Source of the DNA: Mytilisepta virgata
Taxonomy: Eukaryota > Mollusca > Bivalvia > Mytilida > Mytilidae
Length of the DNA: 64,000 bases
Reading direction: 5' to 3'
NCBI GenBank assembly: GCA_028015205.1
Contig: CM051516.1
Location: 54,874,230-54,938,229, forward strand
The notes beneath the pieces were generated by a model that saw only the letters and a program-made list of their open reading frames with translations, did not search any database and had not been told where the DNA came from. Numbering within the stretch: position 1 is the stretch's first letter; the number at the start of each line of letters is the position of its first letter. Both the position numbers and the translations under genes were made by a program. Of this stretch, positions 59,858 through 64,000 are shown piece after piece.

Positions 59858-62800
59858 ACGCAAAGTGATGAGAAAAGCTCACATGGCCTTTTAGGCCAGG
59901 TGAGCTAAAAATGAAAACTAAGGACTATCTTCCTACTGCATACCTTTGTCCATAGATGGTTTTGGCTGTTTTTATTTGAACTGCAAAGTTTTAGAATACC
60001 GTTTTGATTTTCAACATTTTAGGCTGATGAGTTGTAAATTGATGAATTATGCACATCTTGTGCATCAAATTTAGTATCATAGCAATTTTTTTCTTATCCA
60101 TCGCTTAATACCTGTGCTAATTAATACCTGACAAAGTGGCATATTCCTTCGAAAACCAATATAGTAATTCCTGACCACAGAATACTTCTTTAGTAGTGAA
60201 GAAATAAATGTTATGTCCTAACTGGTGAGCTACCAGATTTTGTGTTTTCTCACATCGAGCAGGTTTTAGAAACATCATCCAATTACATTCATTCTCATCA
60301 CTTGTATCAATACTCTCCGACTTAGTCTGCAAAAATATCTGGAAAAAATACAACAGATACAAATTACTTAAATAAAAAAAACAACATTATAGTTGTGTGA
60401 TCACAATGAAACATACAAACTTTTTAACAAGGGTATAAATGGATTTTGTGGATAACCTTTTTGACTTGTACATGACAAAAGTTTTTTCAAACAAAGGAAC
60501 TGATATTTCATTTCTGTTCTCCATCTAAAGTCATAAATAAAATTCTCCCACCTGAACTCAAGAAACCCTTCTACCATCTGTTGGGTGGAATTCTTTTGCT
60601 AGACATTTAATAATAAACTCTATTCTGTGCCAAGAAAGGACATAGATGTAAGGTAGTACATGAATCAACATATTACACACAATAATAATCAAATAAATCT
60701 AACAAATATCATAATGTGCCTGATAAATTCACAATGAAAGTGAAATTTAAAGGTGGTAAAAGTTAATAGGTTCAAGCAGCACATATCTAAATCATTCAAA
60801 CAAATAACAGCCAAGAAAACATAGACTTCATATCCATTGGATATAGATTATAAATTTCCAAGAAAGAAGTGTTTGATATGAAAATAAACATAAACAACAG
60901 CAACTTAATGCTATGAGTCAGTAGGTTTTATTTCTTTCACCCCTGCCCTGGAGATACACTATTTAACATATGTCTATCAATCATATTTTCATGTGTGTAC
61001 AGATGCAGAGGGATTTAAATTTATAATAAATGCAAAGGAATATGCTATAATGAACATATGTATTGTAGAAATAAACAAAATGTATGATAAAAGAAAAATG
61101 TCTAAATAGTGTCTGGTTTACTAATTTACTAATTGAATGTTCATTTTAATTTGTACTGTTGTTCATGACCATCCTTTGCTGAATTTCAAATCATTAAAAA
61201 ATTGAGTTTTAATTATATATTTTTGTCACATTTTAATGAACAACTACAAAGCAGAACTTTTTGGAACCAGGCTGTGAGTGCTTAACCAATATACTGTATT
61301 CAAATATGATGGATATAGTGACAATACAACATTGCCCATTGTCTATGACCATTAAACAGACCTTCCAGGCAGGAAAAGAGTGAACAGTATCTGGAGTCTT
61401 TTCACTTTCCAGCTGTATTTTACCAACTAGAGGACCAAACTTTGTATGGGCCGGTATACTTTCCTTTGTCCAAACACCTAAAAATATAATTTTTCAATCT
61501 TTATAGCCTCTTATAAATCTCATTTAGATCAATATATAGTATTAAAATTTATGCCAAAAAATTTGGTATCCAGAAAACAATATACATGTTATGTCCATTT
61601 AACAAATGAAATTTAAAAAAGATGTTTTATGCCATTCTTTTTATACTATGTACATACATACTTTAAGAATTAATCTGATCAATTTAAAATAAACATCTTT
61701 ATGCTATAAATAAAATGAATCATACATTCATCTCTGACTATTTCTAGTCTTGTGCCAGATTGCATAATGTTTATTATGGGTCTTTTTTTTTTGTTATACT
61801 GTTCATAAAAGTAGACCACTAAAAAAAAATTCAGCTAACCATTTGTAATAATTTTGTTGTTTTCCTTTTTAAAATTTTATGAAAAAGGAAATAATAAAAA
61901 ATATTATTGTAAAAATAACAGAAATCAACTTGCAGCAAATTGAATTATTTTATTAAAGTTTGTACATATATCCTTGTAACAAGTCAATAGGAAAACAATG
62001 TATGAAAATTAAAAGTAGTCACACAGGTACAATTTCAGTTGTTTAGTGGTTGCTTGGTTAGAACACACAAAGGCGAATTTCAGTTTAGTGGTTGCTTGGT
62101 TGCTTGGTTAGCACACACAGAGATAAATTTCAGTTATTTAGTAAATGCTTGTTCAGCACACATAGAAACAAATGTCAGTTATTTAGTGGTCACTTGGTTA
62201 GCACACACAGAGACAAATTTCAGTTAATTAGTGGTTGTTTTGTTAGCACAAACTAAGACAAATTTCAGTTATTGAGTGATTGCTTGGTTAGTACACACAA
62301 CAAAAAAAAATCAGTTTTTAGTGGCTGCTCGGTAAGCATTCACAGAGACAAATTTCTTTAAAAAAATGTTGATTTAGATCGTTTGATTACTTGTATAAAT
62401 CTCGATGTGTCAAACTGGCAAACAGGAAAAGACTACAGATATAGAAATTACAAATATTAAGAAATCTGGTACCAACTTCTTATTATTTACTTTTTATGTA
62501 CGGATTCAGTCTTGCTCTGCATTTCAAGGAGTCATCCTTTTACTTCTTCCTAATCATGATCAAGGCCATACCGCCTGGAAAATTGGGCCATTTAAACTTT
62601 TTGCCTTTTTTTCTTTTATTACAATGTATTGTGCATTTAGTTTTGTTCAAATTTTACCTGTTGTATGTTTTAGTAATTCCCTGCCCTTTAAATGGCTCAA
62701 CATTTCATTTATATTCCCTATATTATATTTATGTTTGTTTGTTTGTTTAATTGGGGTTTTACGCCGTTTTCAGCGCATTTGGCTATGCGGCGGCCAGTTT

Positions 62801-63766
62801 TTATTGGTGGAGGAAGCCGGAGTACCCGGAGAGAACCACCGACCTTGAGTAGGAAAATTGGCAATCCTTGTCAATTAAGATCGGAGTCGAACACACCCCG
62901 CCACAGGTGAGATTCAAACTCACAACCTCAGCGTTGACAGGCTAGTGATCACTAGTAGTCATGACGAACTACCTAGACCACTCGGCCACCAAGGCCCCAT
63001 ATATATTTATGTTAACTACCACCGATGCAATATAAGCAATGAAACAAACCTAAGTAAACATTGTATCCAAATGTACATGTTGGTTGTAATGTCAGACAAC
63101 TTGGTATGGATATTCTGGCTTTAGATAAGATTGGACTATCCTTTATATGGTTGTATGTAATCTTATGAAACTGGCATTCTTCATTTAACATGGCTGCTTT
63201 ACAAGACAAACAATCTGCAAAAAAAAGATAAACAATGCAATAACAAGCTGTTTGTTAACAGAATGCATTACTAGCATTTTCTAAAATGTTTATGATTGCA
63301 ATAAAAATTTTCACATTCAAAATGATATTTTGGAATTATATTCTGTTTTAAATTTTCTCTTGAAAACAACATTATCTGGAATCAACTACTGTGTTTTCAC
63401 TCATGTAAAATGAGAGAACAAATTTTTAATATTTTTGTTTATTCAATGTGCAAAGTTTGAACAACATTCTTGGGGAAAGATTGGTAAAGACAGATGAACG
63501 AAATTTTGTCCCTTACACCTGTGGTGACCATTTGAACTCTGACATTTTTTTTAATCTCTCCAATCAAACGACATTATCATAAACTTTCTACATATTCATC
63601 AAGCTCTTTTTACTATTCTAACTTCAGCCTTAGAAATTTCTTAATCAAACAATATGACATTTACACCGCTTGAAAATATTTGGAACATCTGTTGAATCTT
63701 CATCTGAATCAGCTGATAACAACATCTGAGTCCTCGGTGTGTTTGGATTTGGTATGTCCTGTGAAC
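52844..63766 (-). CDS. PRDM4: PR domain zinc finger protein 4, 3' portion (6 exons, 5' end outside window)
   Basis: PRDM4 is a nuclear zinc-finger transcription regulator with a PR/SET domain. Exons in order of transcription: 63766-63665, 63214-63050, 61477-61362, 60338-60128, 56844-56572, 53253-52844. All junctions are GT-AG (reverse strand) and phases agree, giving 424 residues plus stop, partial at the N-terminus. Order: acidic linker (SADSDEDSTDVPNIF), zinc knuckle CLSCKAAMLNEECQFH, PR/SET (VWTKESIPAHTKFGPLVG ... DENECNWMMFLKPAR ... TQNLVAHQLGHNIYFFT), then seven C2H2-type fingers, the last being C2HC (CQFCMKTF...HVAKC). DENECNWMMF and the final C2HC finger are hallmarks of PRDM4 and set it apart from PRDM10/15. 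A polyadenylation signal (TTTATT on the plus strand) is at 52837-52842, just after the stop. Confidence 0.93.
53594..54792 (-). repeat. Hairpin-ended tandem-core element, reverse orientation, full copy
   Basis: From GAGGCTCCCAGGAGCCTGTA, TCGCTCACCTGA to GACCCTTTGGATCAGGTGAG / CT. About seven units of about 160 bp with TTCCCATAGGGTCCTATGTT, GGCGGCCATGTTG and AACAACACTTGGTCAGCACC. In the last PRDM4 intron. Confidence 0.87.
54793..55269. other. PRDM4 intron, no gene seen
   Basis: AT-rich intronic DNA. Near 54908-54950 it has CAGCATCAATTGTGGATTGA, a fragment related to the palindromic MITE at 55270-55592. Confidence 0.4.
55270..55592. mobile_element. Palindrome-containing MITE, copy 2
   Basis: Shares with 43930-44260 the outline ATTCTGATTGGACAGC, GCACAATTGATGCCATGAAA, GAGATAACAGTATTGTATTT, a central CTCCTCTAACACGTTG and the inverted GTAAACTCAATTTCCAACCA, TTATCTCC end. 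More diverged than copy 1. In the last PRDM4 intron. Confidence 0.72.
55593..56571. other. PRDM4 intron, no gene seen
   Basis: Intronic DNA with ATTCCGAAACCTTCAGCACA / ATTTCGAAACCTTCGGCACA occurring twice (about 56075 and 56385) as a degenerate direct repeat. No gene accepted. Confidence 0.4.
56572..56844 (-). CDS. PRDM4: PRDM4 exon, zinc fingers 1-3
   Basis: Acceptor TTTGTTCTAG, donor G|GTAAGA. Three C2H2 fingers: CPICGKFF...HMKEH, CHICDHLY...HTMLH and CHVCQKNFSDNSNLKVHLKLH, the last followed by the linker HTG that continues in the next exon. Confidence 0.95.
57591..59910 (-). repeat. Hairpin-ended tandem-core element, reverse orientation, with higher-order core
   Basis: Starts AACTAGAGGCTCTAAAGAGC, CTGTATCGCTCACCTG and ends GCTCACATGGCCTTTTAGGC / CAGGTGAGCT after a pure (GAC)n tract (about 59818-59858). 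The right two-thirds is a higher-order array: two unit types alternate, one with CCAGCCATGGCAGCCATGTT, the other with CCGACCATGGCAGCCATATT, giving a period of about 330 bp. In the last-but-one PRDM4 intron. Confidence 0.9.
60128..60338 (-). CDS. PRDM4: PRDM4 exon, PR/SET part 2
   Basis: Acceptor TATTTTTTCCAG, donor G|GTATTA. Codes IFLQTKSESIDTSDENECNW, MMFLKPARCEKTQNLVAHQL, GHNIYFFTTKEVFCGQELLY and WFSKEYATLSG, the core of the PR domain. Confidence 0.95.
60339..61361. other. PRDM4 intron, no gene seen
   Basis: AT-rich intronic DNA between the two PR-domain exons. Nothing recognised. Confidence 0.45.
61362..61477 (-). CDS. PRDM4: PRDM4 exon, PR/SET part 1
   Basis: Acceptor ATATTTTTAG, donor AAG|GTCTGT. 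Codes VWTKESIPAHTKFGPLVGKI, QLESEKTPDTVHSFPAWK, equivalent to the GVWTGETIPVRTCFGPL block of human PRDM4. Confidence 0.93.
61478..62029. other. PRDM4 intron, no gene seen
   Basis: AT-rich intronic DNA before the minisatellite. Nothing recognised. Confidence 0.4.
62030..62360. repeat. Minisatellite, about 48-bp unit, seven copies
   Basis: AATTTCAGTTATTTAGTGGT, TGCTTGGTTAGCACACACAG, AGACA repeats about seven times with moderate divergence and small length changes. It lies in a PRDM4 intron. Plus-strand frames over it are by-products of the repeat. Confidence 0.9.
62733..62998 (-). mobile_element. tRNA-headed SINE, full length, minus strand
   Basis: Same order as the other SINEs when read on the minus strand: GGGGCCTTGGTGGCCGAGTG, GGTTGTGAGTTTGAATCTCA, the GGTTCTCTCCGGGTACTCCG body and the tail (AAAC)n. 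Similar ATATTTATG sequence flanks both ends (target duplication). In a PRDM4 intron. Confidence 0.88.
63050..63214 (-). CDS. PRDM4: PRDM4 exon, zinc knuckle
   Basis: Acceptor TTTTTTTTGCAG, donor G|GTTTGT. Codes CLSCKAAMLNEECQFH, KDSPILSKARISIPSCLTLQ and the lead into the PR domain. It matches the human segment with ECPAH and DTPIQSRARLSLP. Confidence 0.9.
63215..63664. other. PRDM4 intron, no gene seen
   Basis: AT-rich intron between the two most upstream PRDM4 exons. Nothing recognised. Confidence 0.4.
63665..63766 (-). CDS. PRDM4: PRDM4 exon (most upstream in window)
   Basis: Acceptor TTATCATTAG, donor GGT|GTAAAT. Codes SQDIPNPNTPRTQMLLSADS and DEDSTDVPNIFKR, a low-complexity linker. The donor choice (GGT|GTAAAT) is set by the phase of the next exon; a GT two bases earlier would not fit. 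Confidence 0.7.
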
Positions 63767-64000
63767 CTAATGATAAAAGTAAATAATAAATAAGTATAAA
63801 TATGTTACCAACAGAAAAATAAAATTTTTTTTTTACAATTTAACTCTGGAACTGTATATAAAAAACTGTTAAAATCAGGAAAAAGGCATAAACTAACTTT
63901 ATTATTACATGCAGAGACACTCTAATGAAATTCATTTATCTGAGAGAAAGCATAAATGACTGATCACAAAATTATGTTACAGTTAAAAAGTTAAATGGAT

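Noticed and set aside
62405..62910. Plus-strand frames of 147 and 72 codons
   Set aside because: They run into the SINE and are rich in F, L and I from T-rich DNA; the stretch lies in a PRDM4 intron.

Overview
Organism. This is nuclear DNA of a bivalve mollusc, most likely a mussel close to Mytilus. It is AT-rich, the genes are split by GT-AG introns of up to about 9 kb, and the space between exons is packed with repeats. Several repeats resemble families I know from bivalves: a tRNA-headed SINE, tandem-core elements with terminal hairpins reading AGCTCACCTG...CAGGTGAGCGATACAGGCTC, and two short dispersed repeats common in Mytilus transcripts. The genus is an inference from memory, not from a search. 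Genes. Three conserved protein genes can be assembled exon by exon with matching intron phases. (1) MRPS31, mitochondrial ribosomal protein mS31, plus strand, about 3262-20908, eight exons with a tentative first exon, 330 codons. (2) EIF1A, translation initiation factor 1A, plus strand, 26632-43387, six exons, 144 codons; the last exon holds one sense codon and the stop. (3) The 3' part of PRDM4, minus strand, 63766-52844, six exons coding the zinc knuckle, PR/SET domain and seven zinc fingers; its 5' end lies beyond the window. A TRIM-like B-box/coiled-coil gene at 51118-52556 (plus) is broken by a stop and two frame changes and faces PRDM4 tail to tail. Layout. 1-2.1 kb: broken LINE reverse transcriptase. 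2.9-21 kb: MRPS31, its introns filled with a Tc1 remnant, a hAT-like foldback MITE, a SINE, a Mutator-type transposase fragment and hairpin-ended arrays. 21-26.6 kb: intergenic, with two large arrays and a nested SINE. 26.6-45 kb: EIF1A, whose first intron carries a 1.6 kb long-TIR transposon with 8-bp target duplications and an OTU-like protease fragment, and whose last 9.1 kb intron holds two large arrays. 45-51 kb: repeats, a TA-flanked MITE and a fragment of an adintovirus/Polinton-like small core protein. 51-64 kb: TRIM pseudogene and PRDM4, with two reverse-oriented arrays in PRDM4 introns. The three intact genes act in unrelated housekeeping or regulatory jobs (mitochondrial translation, cytosolic translation initiation, transcription control); nothing suggests co-regulation beyond shared location.
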